Part shown: positions 1 through 8,444 of the stretch, one piece after another | Layout of the letters: every line of letters begins with the position of its first letter | Numbering within the stretch: position 1 is the stretch's first letter | NCBI GenBank assembly: GCA_027016915.1 | Contig: JALURJ010000159.1 | Span: forward strand, 1 to 12,247 | Length of the DNA stretch: 12,247 nt | Reading direction: 5' to 3' | Source of the DNA: Desulfurococcales archaeon | Lineage (GTDB): Archaea; Thermoproteota; Thermoprotei_A; Sulfolobales; WAQK01 | Made by a program: the position numbers and the translations under genes | The notes under the pieces: model-generated | Databases searched by the model: none | What the model saw: only the letters and a program-made list of their open reading frames with translations | What the model was told of the DNA's origin: nothing

Positions 1-372
1 CCTGACGTGCATCTGCACCTTGGAGCCCGGCTTACCCAGGTAGCCGTCGACCTTGATTAGGGGGCCCTGTGCAAGTATGTGTTCCAGCACCCTAAGCATG
101 AGGAGCCTGTGCTCCCGGGTCAGCTTTGACTCATCCTCCACAACGACGGAGTTGGCTGCCGAGCGGCTCCAAATGTTGGAGGCCCAGCCCCACGAGCCGT
201 TCCTGTACTGGATGCCATAGAGCTTGGCTCTTTCGAGGAGGTCGGGCGGGTTGTCGAGTATAGCCTTTATCCCCGCCCTCTCCTTATACTCAACTATCCT
301 CCTGAAGGCCTCCCTGAAGGTCCTGGGGGTGAGCTCGTCTATCGGCGGTATGAGGCGGGGCAGGCGGGACAC
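1..372 (-). CDS. probable phosphoenolpyruvate carboxykinase (ATP), N-terminal part, cut by window edge
   Basis: The frame is open without stops for 124 codons from GTG at 372 to the left edge, so only the N-terminal region is present. Readable pieces are a leader rich in Pro/Arg (SRLPRLIPPIDELTP), then SRSAANSVVVED and DGYLGKPGSKVQMHVR. The order resembles the N-terminal domain of ATP-type PEP carboxykinase, where an RS-containing patch followed by VVxD precedes a D-x-x-x-G segment and a VR strand. That enzyme interconverts oxaloacetate and PEP in the cytoplasm (gluconeogenesis). The catalytic P-loop domain lies outside the window, so the call rests on resemblance only. The start is uncertain: the frame continues upstream to a TTG at 405, and the best ribosome binding sequence (AGGAGGT, 377-371) overlaps the GTG itself. 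The gene diverges from the gene starting at 505. Confidence 0.5.
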   Translation of the reverse strand, partial: MSRLPRLIPPIDELTPRTFREAFRRIVEYKERAGIKAILDNPPDLLERAKLYGIQYRNGSWGWASNIWSRSAANSVVVEDESKLTREHRLLMLRVLEHILAQGPLIKVDGYLGKPGSKVQMHVR

Positions 373-422
373 CTCCTGTTCCCCATGGGCATTTACAGGT
401 CTCAAATGTAGGATCGGAGGAT

Positions 423-430
423 CTAATAAA
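423..430 (-). promoter_or_regulatory. TATA box candidate for the gene at 1-372/405
   Basis: On the minus strand this reads TTTATTAG, a good match to the archaeal TATA element. Transcription would be expected about 26 bases downstream, near position 400. That fits a nearly leaderless TTG start at 405 poorly and a short leader before GTG 372 somewhat better. Confidence 0.35.
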
Positions 431-471
431 GTTGTCCTTGATCGATCATAGTAATACTTCCCTGCCAAACG

Positions 472-479
472 CATAATTC
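472..479 (+). promoter_or_regulatory. weak TATA-like element upstream of the gene at 505
   Basis: CATAATTC lies about 29 bases before the GTG at 505, the spacing expected for a leaderless crenarchaeal transcript. There is no ribosome binding site before 505, which agrees with leaderless initiation. The match to the TATA consensus is modest. Confidence 0.25.
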
Positions 480-504
480 GTGCAAACCACACTATACGTT
501 ACCG

Positions 505-1386
505 GTGTGCCAGGTGTTCCTAGACCCAGGCCGCATAGACAGCCTAGTTGACCCGGCCAGACTTGTAGATGACATTGCCCGTGTCCTGACAGGCGACGCC
601 ACAGCGCCCCTCAGGGCCTCGCTGGAACACAGAGGTTCCTGGCTGGGGGCCATGCCTGCCGGGGGCCTCGGCTACTTCGCTGTGAAGGTGGTGGGGGTTT
701 ACCCGGGCAACCCCGCACGCCAGCTCCCCCTGGTCAGAGGGGTTCTCCTCCTATTCGACGCCGAGACGGGGGAGTTGCTGATGGAGGCGGACGCCGCCCC
801 CGCCACAGGCTGGAGGACTGCGGCTGCCTCCGCCCTCGCGCTGAGGATCATGGGGTATAGGGGCGGAGGCACGGTGGGCATCATAGGTGCGGGGGTGCAG
901 GGAGACTACCATGCCAGGGTGCTGGCCCGCATATACGGGTATGACGAACTCCTGGTTCACAGCAGAACCATGAGCAAGGCCGAGAAGCTGGCCGAAAAAC
1001 ATGGCGGGAGGGCCGCCTCCCTAGAGGAGCTGCTCAGGAGGTCCGATGTAGTCGTGGCCGCCACCACCTCGCAGAAACCAGTGGTCCTGGGCAGGCTGCT
1101 GAAGGAGGGTGCCCTGGTTGTGAGTGTGGGGGCTCCGCGGCCTGTAAGGGAGCTTGACGCCGAAACCATTGCAAGGGCTGGATGCGTGCTAGTCGACACT
1201 AGGGAGGGAGTGGCCTCGGAGAGCGACGACGTGGAGGGGGCTGAGAGGCTTGTGGAGCTCGGCGAGGCGCTCAGAGGCGAGGCCTGCAGGTATAGGGAGG
1301 TAGGGGTGTACAAGTCCGTGGGAACGGCGCTTTTCGACTTGGCGGTTGCCATCCACCTCTACGAAAGGCTCCAGGCGTCGCCGTAG
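505..1386 (+). CDS. ornithine cyclodeaminase / mu-crystallin family protein (NAD(P)-dependent)
   Basis: This 293-residue protein has the full layout of the ornithine cyclodeaminase/mu-crystallin family. Lys61 (in AVKVVG) and Arg104 (in GWRTAAASA) sit where the family keeps its substrate-binding Lys and Arg. A Rossmann nucleotide-binding loop GIIGAGVQGDYH spans about 125-136. VSVGAPRPVRELD (about 206-218) and VYKSVGTALFDLA (268-280) are typical C-terminal family blocks. Family members include ornithine cyclodeaminase (ornithine to proline and ammonia), archaeal alanine dehydrogenase and ketimine reductases, and sequence reading alone cannot choose among them. Nearby arginine genes make an ornithine or proline role attractive, but that is inference. 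The start is GTG 505; a GTG at 514 has a GGTG motif at 504-507 and is an alternative. The 3' end overlaps the convergent transporter gene by 28 bases. Confidence 0.9.
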   Translation: MCQVFLDPGRIDSLVDPARLVDDIARVLTGDATAPLRASLEHRGSWLGAMPAGGLGYFAVKVVGVYPGNPARQLPLVRGVLLLFDAETGELLMEADAAPATGWRTAAASALALRIMGYRGGGTVGIIGAGVQGDYHARVLARIYGYDELLVHSRTMSKAEKLAEKHGGRAASLEELLRRSDVVVAATTSQKPVVLGRLLKEGALVVSVGAPRPVRELDAETIARAGCVLVDTREGVASESDDVEGAERLVELGEALRGEACRYREVGVYKSVGTALFDLAVAIHLYERLQASP

Positions 1387-2567
1387 GGCCTCTCCCCCTT
1401 TGAAAGCCTTGCCGGGAGAAGGGTGAGAGCCAGCATCCCCAGGATGACCAGCGCTGCTGCCGACGTTATGAATGGAGCCGCCAACCCTACAACGTCGTAG
1501 AGGTACCCACCTATGTAGGGGGAGGGTATGCCAGCAACACCCCTGACCGCGTTGGCTGAGGCGTAGGCTTCCCCAAGCCTCTCGGCCAGCCTGGCTATCA
1601 GAATATTGTATCCCGGCACCCAGAAGGCTATGCTTAGACCTAGGGTGGCAAACCCGGTTCCAGCCACGAGGGGGCCAGGCGAGTATGCTAGGAGCAGCGC
1701 CGTCAATGCACCCAGGGCCTCCGAGGAGGCGGCCATTACGAAGGGGCCCAGCCTGTCGGCGAGCCTCCCGGCGAGGGGGAGGACCGCTGTCTGAACTAGG
1801 CCCTGCACGCTGAACAGTATCCCTACAAGGGTCTCCGAGTACCCGCGGTTCTCCAGGTGGGCGCTCAGCAGCGGGAGCCACAGGGCCCAGACAAACCTGT
1901 CCACACCTATGAAAAGGTAAACCGTTGCTAGGAAGGGTTTGGGCCTCAACAGCCTAGAGTAGGTTTCCCGGAAGCCCTTGAGGAGGCTGGCCCTACCCCC
2001 TCTCCGGGCCACGGGCTCCCTGCTGAGCGCCCAGAAGAGGGCGAAGCCCACAGTGACCAGGACGCCCAGCATCAGGAAGGTGGGCTTGAACCCCATCCTG
2101 GCCGCCATGTACCCCGCAGCGAAGGGGCCAACGATCCTAGCAGCGCTGAAGGTCGATGCTATGAGCCCCACGTTGGTGCCCAGCCTCTCAACCCCCACAC
2201 TGTAGGCCAAGAAGGAGGCCCTCGCAGGCTGGCCGAAGTAGAAGGCAAGCATGAAGAGCGTGTAGGAGAGCACCAGCACGTAGTAGGCGTTGCTCAGGTA
2301 GAGTATGTAGAGGCCGGCAGCCAGGAGGGCGCCGGTGGCGGCCACCGTTGCCCTGGACCCGTACGAGTCTATAAGATACCCCACGGCCGGTGCCAGCAGC
2401 GCCCCGACAAGGCTCGCTATTGAGGCTGCGCCCCCAACGCTCCTCATGGCATAGCCTAGGCTCGACATGTAGAAGCCGAAGAGGGCCTGGTAGCCGCCCA
2501 CGCTGAAGCCCCTCAGCATGTTGTAGACCGCTAGGCTGCCAAGGTTCCGCCTGATATCTGGGTTCAT
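1359..2567 (-). CDS. major facilitator superfamily (MFS) transporter
   Basis: The 402-residue product is hydrophobic throughout, with about 12 predicted membrane helices in two halves. The MFS motif A appears between helices 2 and 3 as GYLIDSYGSRAT and again, degenerate, between helices 8 and 9 as GRLADRLGP, which marks the two six-helix repeats. It should move a small solute across the cytoplasmic membrane; the substrate cannot be read. I place the start at ATG 2567 because the protein then begins MNPDIRRNLGSLAVYNM, running straight into helix 1. An in-frame start at 2666 would add 33 polar, proline-containing residues with no family counterpart. The gene lies 106 bases downstream of carB on the same strand. 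It might be read through from the arg/car cluster, but a TATA-like CTTGAAAAG (about 2607-2615) suggests a promoter of its own. Confidence 0.88.
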   Translation of the reverse strand: MNPDIRRNLGSLAVYNMLRGFSVGGYQALFGFYMSSLGYAMRSVGGAASIASLVGALLAPAVGYLIDSYGSRATVAATGALLAAGLYILYLSNAYYVLVLSYTLFMLAFYFGQPARASFLAYSVGVERLGTNVGLIASTFSAARIVGPFAAGYMAARMGFKPTFLMLGVLVTVGFALFWALSREPVARRGGRASLLKGFRETYSRLLRPKPFLATVYLFIGVDRFVWALWLPLLSAHLENRGYSETLVGILFSVQGLVQTAVLPLAGRLADRLGPFVMAASSEALGALTALLLAYSPGPLVAGTGFATLGLSIAFWVPGYNILIARLAERLGEAYASANAVRGVAGIPSPYIGGYLYDVVGLAAPFITSAAALVILGMLALTLLPARLSKGERPYGDAWSLS

Positions 2568-2673
2568 CTTCGAACCCTCTGCGAGCCCTCCTAACAGGGT
2601 TCCCGGCTTTTCAAGTTTCCGCAGAGTATCCAGTGGCGGTGGCCAGGAATGCACAGGACCGCACATAACTCGC

Positions 2674-5600
2674 TCACAACTTCTCGGGGTATGCCCAGTA
2701 CTCCCTTAGCTCCCTGAGGGGTTCGTAGCCCCTCAGCCTAACCTCCCTGAAGGCCCAGGTAAGCTCGGCTGCCAGCCGGGCGTCCAGTATCAGGGGGATC
2801 CTCAGGTCGGCTGCCAGCCTTCTAACCCCCCTATCCAGTACCGGGGTTCTCCCCGAGGCCGCCACCATGGATATCCTGCCCGACCTCACCATCTCCTCTG
2901 CCCTGGACCGCGGGACAGCTGGGAACCCGTTGATTTCGCCTCCCTCCAACGTGTACACCTCAATGCCGGCATCCTCCAGCGCCTCGGCTGCCATCCTCAT
3001 GAGGGGTTTGTGCCTCCTAACAGCAGTGTAGACGAGGACCCTCTCCCCAGGCTCCGGGAGCCTGTTGGGCTGGGCTGCGAGCCAGCTCTTAACCAGGGCG
3101 TCGTGGTAGCTTGCCGAAAGAACAGCCACCTCGCCTGTGCTCCTCATCTCCGGGCCTAGGTGGGGGTAGGCTCCGGGGAGCTGGGCCCAGGAGAACTGGG
3201 GGGTCTTGACAGCATAGGCCTTTGCAGGGGGTTCGTAGAACTCGCCGAGCCCCAGGCCCAGCGTTTCCTCGAAAACCACCCTGGCAGCCAGGTCCATCAG
3301 GTTCACGCCGCGGCTCTTGCTGGAGAAGGGCATGGACCTGCTCGACCTGAGGTTTAGCTCGAGCACATAGACCCTGCCGTCCTTAACTATGAACTGGAGG
3401 TTGAACGGCCCCCTTATCCCCAGGGCCTCAACCAGGCTCACCGCCGCCCTCACCATCTCCCTCTTAGCCTCACCGGAAAGCCTCCTGGTCGGGGTCACCA
3501 TGGTGGAGTCGCCGCTGTGGACCCCTGCCTCCTCTATGTGCTCTATCAGTACCCCCACGGCGGAGCGGCCGTCACCCACCCCGTCTATCTCGGCCTCCTG
3601 GGCACCCTCGACGAACTTGGACACTATTACGGGGTGCTCCCTAGACACCTTGGCGGCCTGGGCCAGGTACGCCACCAGATCCTCCTGGCTCCACGCTATG
3701 CTCATCGCTGAGCCGCTAAGCACGTAGCTGGGCCTCACAATGACCGGGTATCCCACCGACTCGGCGAACCTCACGGCCTCGCGGGCGCTCCAGGCCTCAA
3801 CCCACTCAGGCTGCCGTATCCCCAGTGCCTCTAGCAGGGAGCTGAACTTGGCCCTGTCCTCGGCCATGTCGACGCTCCTTCCAGAGGTTCCCAGGAGCCT
3901 GACCCCTGCCTCCTCAAGCCTCTTGGCCAGATTGTTGGATATCTGGCCGCCAGCGAAGGCTGCTACGCCTACAGGCTTCTCCGCCCGGTATATGTCCAGG
4001 ATCCTCTCGTAGCTCACCTCCTCAAAGTACAGCTTGTCGCTCATGTCCCAGTCGGTGGAGACGGTCTCTGGGTTGTAGTTGACTATGGCCACCTCGAAGC
4101 CCCTCCTCCTCGCCGCCTGGGCGAAGTTTACAGTCGCCCAGTCGAACTCCACGGAAACCCCTATCCTGAAAACGCCTGCTCCGAGGACTAGAACCGTGCC
4201 GCGCGAGCCCGGCTTACTCCGAGCCTCGTCGCTGGCCGAGGCGTTGTAGGTCATGTAGAGATAGTTTGTCTGGGCTGGCCACTCCGCAGCAACGGTATCT
4301 ATGTTCTTAGTCCTTGGCTCCACGCCATGCTCCTCTCTAATCCTCCTAACCTCGTCCTCCCCAACCCCTGCTAGTAGGGATATCTGGTGGTCGCTGAACC
4401 CCAGCCTCTTAGCCTCCCCCACCAGCTCGTCGAGCCTGCCAGGGCTTCTTGAGAGTTCTGCGGCCAGCCTCACTATCCTCTCTATTGCGTAGAAGTAGTA
4501 GGGGTCGACGCCGCTGGCCCTGGAGAGGTCTTCGGGGCTGGCGCCGAGCTCGATGGCCTTTGCCGCGTAGATGGGCCAGTAGGGCCTCCTCTCCCTCACC
4601 GCCCGTACTGCCTCCTCAGCGCTGCCTATCTCGCTGTAGAGGGGGCCTCCCACGAGCCCCGGCTCGCCTATGTCGAGCATCCTGAAAGCCTTCTGGAGCG
4701 CCTCCTCGATGTTCCTCCCTATAGCCATTACCTCGCCTATGCTTTTCATCTCGGAGGTAAGCCTCTCGTCAACGCCGTCGAACTTCTGGGTGTCCCATCT
4801 GGGAACCTTGACTACAACATAGTCGAGGCTGGGCTCGAAGCAGGAGCAGGTGACCCCTGTGACCCGGTTGAGTATCTCGTCCAGCGTGTAGCCCAGCGCT
4901 ATCTTGGCCGCTATGTATGCTAGGGGGTAGCCTGTGGCCTTGCTGGCCAGCGCGCTGCTCCTAGACATTCTGGGGTTGGTCTCGATGATGTATAGGCCCT
5001 CGCCGCGGGGCCCCAGGGCCAGCTGGACGTTGCCCTCCCCCACAAGGAGTATTGATTCGGCCACCCTCATCGACGCCACCCTGGCCTCCTGGTACTCCTT
5101 GTCGGTGAGGGTTTGGCAGGGCGCGACGACTATGGAGTCGCCCGTGTGCACTCCCATGGGGTCGACGTTCTCGAGGCAGGCTACCGCAACGCTGTTCCCC
5201 CTATAGTCCCTGACCACCTCGAACTCCACCTCCTTCCAGCCGTCGAGGTACTTCTCCACCAGCACCTCCCTAACCTCGCTGTGGGCGAACGCCCTGGCCA
5301 GCCCCCTCCTCAGCTCGGCCAGTCCGCGGGCTATGAGGGAGCCCCTACCCCCCAGGTTGAAGCTCACCCTAACTATGACCGGGTAGCCAACCTCCTCGGC
5401 AGCCCCGAGCGCCTCCTCGACACTGTGGGCGGCCATGCTTGGAGGTATGGGTAGGCCGCTGCTCCTCATGGTCTCCCTGAACCTCTCCCTGGAGAGGGCC
5501 CTCTCTATGCCCTCGATGGGCGTGCCGAGAACCCTAACCCCGTGTTCGCGGAGCACACCTCTCCTCCACAGCTCCACCCCGAGGCTCAGCGCTGTCTGGC

Positions 5601-5871
5601 CGCCAAAGCCTAGCAGTATGGCGTCGGGCGCCTCCTTCTCCAGGATCTCCTCCACGAACCGGGGCGTCAGGGGCGCCAGGTATACCTTGTCGGCCATCTC
5701 GTAGCTTGTCTGGATGGTGGCGACGTTGGGGTTCACCAGGACAGTCTCCACACCCTCCTCCCTCAGCGCCTTGAGCGCCTGGCTCCCGCTGTAGTCGAAC
5801 TCCGCCGCCTCGGCTATCTTGATGGCCCCCGACCCTATCACCAGGGCTTTACGCACCGTCTCCCTAGGCAT
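2674..5871 (-). CDS. carB: carbamoyl phosphate synthase large subunit
   Basis: A complete 1065-residue large subunit, close to the length of bacterial CarB (about 1070). It uses ammonia from CarA, bicarbonate and two ATP to make carbamoyl phosphate for arginine and pyrimidines. The duplicated halves are clear. The N-terminal carboxyphosphate ATP-grasp starts with LVIGSGAIKIAEAAEFDYSG and carries HTGDSIVVAP and NPRMSRSSALASKATGYP. A helical linker region runs from about 400 to 550. The C-terminal half starts LVLGAGVFRIGVSVEFDW and carries HSGDSTMVTP and LNLRSSRSMPF. A regulatory MGS-like domain ends the protein (from about residue 940). The gene is not split as in some methanogens. Its ATG overlaps the carA stop by 8 bases, and GGTGG (5882-5878) six bases upstream is a good ribosome binding site. 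The regulatory domain lacks threonines expected for UMP binding (see findings). Confidence 0.98.
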   Translation of the reverse strand: MPRETVRKALVIGSGAIKIAEAAEFDYSGSQALKALREEGVETVLVNPNVATIQTSYEMADKVYLAPLTPRFVEEILEKEAPDAILLGFGGQTALSLGVELWRRGVLREHGVRVLGTPIEGIERALSRERFRETMRSSGLPIPPSMAAHSVEEALGAAEEVGYPVIVRVSFNLGGRGSLIARGLAELRRGLARAFAHSEVREVLVEKYLDGWKEVEFEVVRDYRGNSVAVACLENVDPMGVHTGDSIVVAPCQTLTDKEYQEARVASMRVAESILLVGEGNVQLALGPRGEGLYIIETNPRMSRSSALASKATGYPLAYIAAKIALGYTLDEILNRVTGVTCSCFEPSLDYVVVKVPRWDTQKFDGVDERLTSEMKSIGEVMAIGRNIEEALQKAFRMLDIGEPGLVGGPLYSEIGSAEEAVRAVRERRPYWPIYAAKAIELGASPEDLSRASGVDPYYFYAIERIVRLAAELSRSPGRLDELVGEAKRLGFSDHQISLLAGVGEDEVRRIREEHGVEPRTKNIDTVAAEWPAQTNYLYMTYNASASDEARSKPGSRGTVLVLGAGVFRIGVSVEFDWATVNFAQAARRRGFEVAIVNYNPETVSTDWDMSDKLYFEEVSYERILDIYRAEKPVGVAAFAGGQISNNLAKRLEEAGVRLLGTSGRSVDMAEDRAKFSSLLEALGIRQPEWVEAWSAREAVRFAESVGYPVIVRPSYVLSGSAMSIAWSQEDLVAYLAQAAKVSREHPVIVSKFVEGAQEAEIDGVGDGRSAVGVLIEHIEEAGVHSGDSTMVTPTRRLSGEAKREMVRAAVSLVEALGIRGPFNLQFIVKDGRVYVLELNLRSSRSMPFSSKSRGVNLMDLAARVVFEETLGLGLGEFYEPPAKAYAVKTPQFSWAQLPGAYPHLGPEMRSTGEVAVLSASYHDALVKSWLAAQPNRLPEPGERVLVYTAVRRHKPLMRMAAEALEDAGIEVYTLEGGEINGFPAVPRSRAEEMVRSGRISMVAASGRTPVLDRGVRRLAADLRIPLILDARLAAELTWAFREVRLRGYEPLRELREYWAYPEKL

Positions 5872-6982
5872 GCCTATCCACCATGTCGGAGTACATGTCG
5901 AAAACCCAGCCCAGGTCCCACGGGCCCGGCGAGGCCTCGGGGTGGAACTGGACGGCTACCACCGGCTTGCCGGGAAGCAGGAAGCCCTCAAGCGTGGAGT
6001 CGTCGGGGTTGACAAACCACGGTTTAAGCCCCGTGCCTTCCAGGTTCACAGCGTATCCGTGGTTCTGGCTGGTCACGTAGCACTCCCCTGTATCCAGGTT
6101 CTTGACCGGCTTGTTGTGGCCCCTATGGCCGTACTTCATCTTGTACACGCTGGCACCCAGCGCCAGGGCTAGGAGCTGGTGTCCGAGGCATATTCCTAGG
6201 ACCGGCAGCCCCTGCTCAACGGCGGCCCCGGCAGCTTTTATCATCCCTTCCAGGAGAAGCGGGTTGCCTGGGCCGTTGCTCAGCACCAGCCCCCAGGGGT
6301 CGTAGCTGAGGGCTTTGTCGAGGCTCCAGCCGCACGGAATCCTCACAACGTGGAACCCCCTATCCAGGAGCTCCCTGAGTATGCCGTACTTGACCCCGCA
6401 GTCGTAGAGGGCCAGGGTCCCCCTGGCACGGCCGTTCTCAGGCCAGTGCTCCACAGGCCTGGGCGGGGAGACCTGGGCAACATAGTCGACGGCGTCGTAG
6501 CCGGGGTGGCGCTCCAGGGCCTCCACCATGGGCTCCAAGCCGGGGTCCTGGTCCTCGGGGAAAACCGCTGCGACAGCCATCTCCACGCCCTTCTCCCTTA
6601 TCATGGAGACGAGTAGCCTCGTGTCAACCCTGCTTATCCCCGGCACGCCCTCTCTGCGCAGCCAGTCGTGGAGGCTCTCCACCGACTCCCAGTGACTGGG
6701 CCTTGTCTCTTCCGCTACAACCAGGGCCTCGACCTGGATCCTGTCGGACTCGTAGTGCAGGGGGAGGCCGTGCCTCCTCCTAGCCCTGCTCGGAACACCG
6801 TAGTTGCCGACGAGGGGGTGGGTTATGACCAGTATCTGCCCCCTATAGCTGGGGTCTGTGAGGCTCTCCGGGTAGCCGACCATCCCGGTGGTGAATACTA
6901 TTTCCCCGACCCTGATGCCCGGGGCCCCGAAGCCGCAGCCCTCGAACACGACGCCACGTGACAGGAGTATTCGGGAACGCAT
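5864..6982 (-). CDS. carA: carbamoyl phosphate synthase small (glutaminase) subunit
   Basis: A 372-residue class I glutamine amidotransferase subunit that hydrolyses glutamine and channels ammonia to CarB. The N-terminal CPSase small-chain domain is seen in GEIVFTTGMVGYPESLTDPSY. The C-terminal amidotransferase domain has LSNGPGNP, the nucleophile Cys265 in VLGICLGHQ, and His347/Glu349 in VQFHPEA, so the catalytic triad is intact. ATG 6982 is chosen because the protein then starts MRSRILLSRG, aligning with the usual start of CarA. It begins 13 bases after the argH stop. Longer starts exist in frame: GTG 7021, preceded by GGTGGA six bases away, and GTGs at 7033, 7039 and 7042, all overlapping argH. 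The GTG 7021 start has the better ribosome binding site, so the N terminus may be 13 residues longer. Its 3' end overlaps carB. Confidence 0.96.
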   Translation of the reverse strand: MRSRILLSRGVVFEGCGFGAPGIRVGEIVFTTGMVGYPESLTDPSYRGQILVITHPLVGNYGVPSRARRRHGLPLHYESDRIQVEALVVAEETRPSHWESVESLHDWLRREGVPGISRVDTRLLVSMIREKGVEMAVAAVFPEDQDPGLEPMVEALERHPGYDAVDYVAQVSPPRPVEHWPENGRARGTLALYDCGVKYGILRELLDRGFHVVRIPCGWSLDKALSYDPWGLVLSNGPGNPLLLEGMIKAAGAAVEQGLPVLGICLGHQLLALALGASVYKMKYGHRGHNKPVKNLDTGECYVTSQNHGYAVNLEGTGLKPWFVNPDDSTLEGFLLPGKPVVAVQFHPEASPGPWDLGWVFDMYSDMVDRHA

Positions 6983-6995
6983 CCCCCTGGGGCAT

Positions 6996-8444
6996 CTAAG
7001 CTTCGGGTACCTGTGTATCACCGTTATCTCCACCAGCACCACCCTTAACCCAGGCTACCAGTCTGCCGAGCTCCTCCTCACCCCTCGCATAGGCCTCAAG
7101 GGTCTCGGCGAACCCCTTTTCGTCGGTCCTAACCCTCTCCCACGCCACTCTGAGGGCCTCCTCCACCCTCCCGGGCGCCGGGGCCCCCAGAACATTTTTA
7201 GACTCGACGCTTTCCCGAGGCGTGAGGGGGGCCTCCAGGCCTAGGCGCTTCGCTATGGCGTCTGGGCCAAGCCCCTCGGCAATCATGGATGCAACGGTTC
7301 TATGGGCCTCCCTATAGGGAACGCCCTTCTCCACGCTAAGCCTCTCAGCAAGGTCGGGCGAGGATAGGGGCAGCCTTCCAGCCTCCTCCACGCCACGGCC
7401 CGTGGCCTGCAGCCCCTTGACAAGGTCTTCAACCACGCTAACAGCCTCAATGGTTTCCGAGAGAACCCTCCAGGCATGCCTGCTGGCCTCCTGGAGGTCA
7501 AGGCTGTACCCTGAGGGCAACCCCGCCTCTATCCCAGCCAGCGCCAAGAGGTCCCCTAGAAGCTCTACCGCCCTAGCCCTGAGCACCTCCATGGTGACAG
7601 GGTTCCTCTTATGGGGCATCAGGCTGCTCGTTGAGAGGTGCGCTGGAGGTAGCTCGACGTAGCCGAGGGAGGGGTGACTCCACAGAACCATGTCCTCTGC
7701 AAACCTGCTCACCACCAACATGGCCGTGTAGGCTGCCGAGGCTGCGGCGAAGAGGAACAGCCTGGAGGATGATGCGTACAGGGTGTTCACGACGGGCTCC
7801 CTGAACCCCAGCAGCTGGGACAGCCTGGCCCTATCCAGAGGCACCGTTGTCCCCACAGCCGCTCCGCTGCCGAGCGGCGACTTGTCCACCACATCGACCA
7901 GGGTAGAGTGTATGTGCCTCCACGAGTCTGCCAGTGCCTCCTCCACCGAGAGCAGGTAGTGGGCCAGGGTTGTTGGCTGGGCTGGCTGGAAATGGGTGTG
8001 GGCGGGGATCACGTCGGCCATGTGCTGCTCAGCCTTAGATAGCAGCGTCTTCCTCAGCCCCAGAATGGAGGCTAGGAGGTCTAGCAGGAGCCTCCGAGCC
8101 CTGAGCCTAAGCGCTGCGGCCACATGGTCGTTCCTGCTCCTCCCCAGTGCCGCCCAGCCAGCCTCCAAGCCAAGCCTCTCCTCCAGGTAGGCCTCCACGG
8201 CCTCGTGCACGTCTTCGTAGCCCTCGCGGAGCACCAGGCCCGTGTCCTTCCTGGCCTCCTCGAGGAGCCTGATTATCCTGGCGGCCGAGCCCCGGGGTAT
8301 GAGCTTCCTCTCCGCTAGATGGGCTACATGTGCCTTCAGGACCTCGAGGACCTCCCCGGCTATGGCCTGGTCGTCCCGGATCGACGACGTGTATCTGACA
8401 AGCCGTTCCTCCCCCGGGCCTAGCAGTTTCTCCCTGTACCTCAA
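6996..8444 (-). CDS. argH: argininosuccinate lyase
   Basis: This 482-residue enzyme splits argininosuccinate into arginine and fumarate, the last step of arginine synthesis. It belongs to the fumarase/aspartase superfamily. Signatures visible are GRSRNDHVAA (about 101-110), the catalytic-histidine block HTHFQPAQPTT (149-159), GSGAAVGTTVPLDR (192-205) and the superfamily loop SSLMPHKRNP (273-282), which carries the catalytic serine. The start is taken as TTG 8444, giving MRYREKLLGPGEERLVRYTSS by homology to other archaeal ArgH. It overlaps the argG stop as TTGA, a common translational-coupling arrangement. The frame is open to a start at 8495, but that would read 17 extra residues inside argG. 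A run of G (8460-8456) upstream could serve as ribosome binding site. The C-terminal tail is Gly-rich and variable. Confidence 0.96.
   Translation of the reverse strand: MRYREKLLGPGEERLVRYTSSIRDDQAIAGEVLEVLKAHVAHLAERKLIPRGSAARIIRLLEEARKDTGLVLREGYEDVHEAVEAYLEERLGLEAGWAALGRSRNDHVAAALRLRARRLLLDLLASILGLRKTLLSKAEQHMADVIPAHTHFQPAQPTTLAHYLLSVEEALADSWRHIHSTLVDVVDKSPLGSGAAVGTTVPLDRARLSQLLGFREPVVNTLYASSSRLFLFAAASAAYTAMLVVSRFAEDMVLWSHPSLGYVELPPAHLSTSSLMPHKRNPVTMEVLRARAVELLGDLLALAGIEAGLPSGYSLDLQEASRHAWRVLSETIEAVSVVEDLVKGLQATGRGVEEAGRLPLSSPDLAERLSVEKGVPYREAHRTVASMIAEGLGPDAIAKRLGLEAPLTPRESVESKNVLGAPAPGRVEEALRVAWERVRTDEKGFAETLEAYARGEEELGRLVAWVKGGAGGDNGDTQVPEA

Noticed and set aside
1189..1881. 230-codon minus-strand frame
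   Set aside because: It is a shadow of the cyclodeaminase-family and transporter genes; its translation is low-complexity Gly/Pro/Arg, as expected from GC-rich antisense reading.
2568..2666. Start at 2666 for the MFS transporter
   Set aside because: The 33 added residues are polar and proline-containing, with no helix or family match; ATG 2567 leads directly into helix 1.
5113..5454. Long plus-strand frames inside carB (also 3389-3727, 4934-5206 and similar)
   Set aside because: All lie antisense to a full, well-conserved carB and show no family features.
6668..7244. Plus-strand frames opposite carA and argH
   Set aside because: They are antisense shadows of conserved genes, with no recognisable domains.
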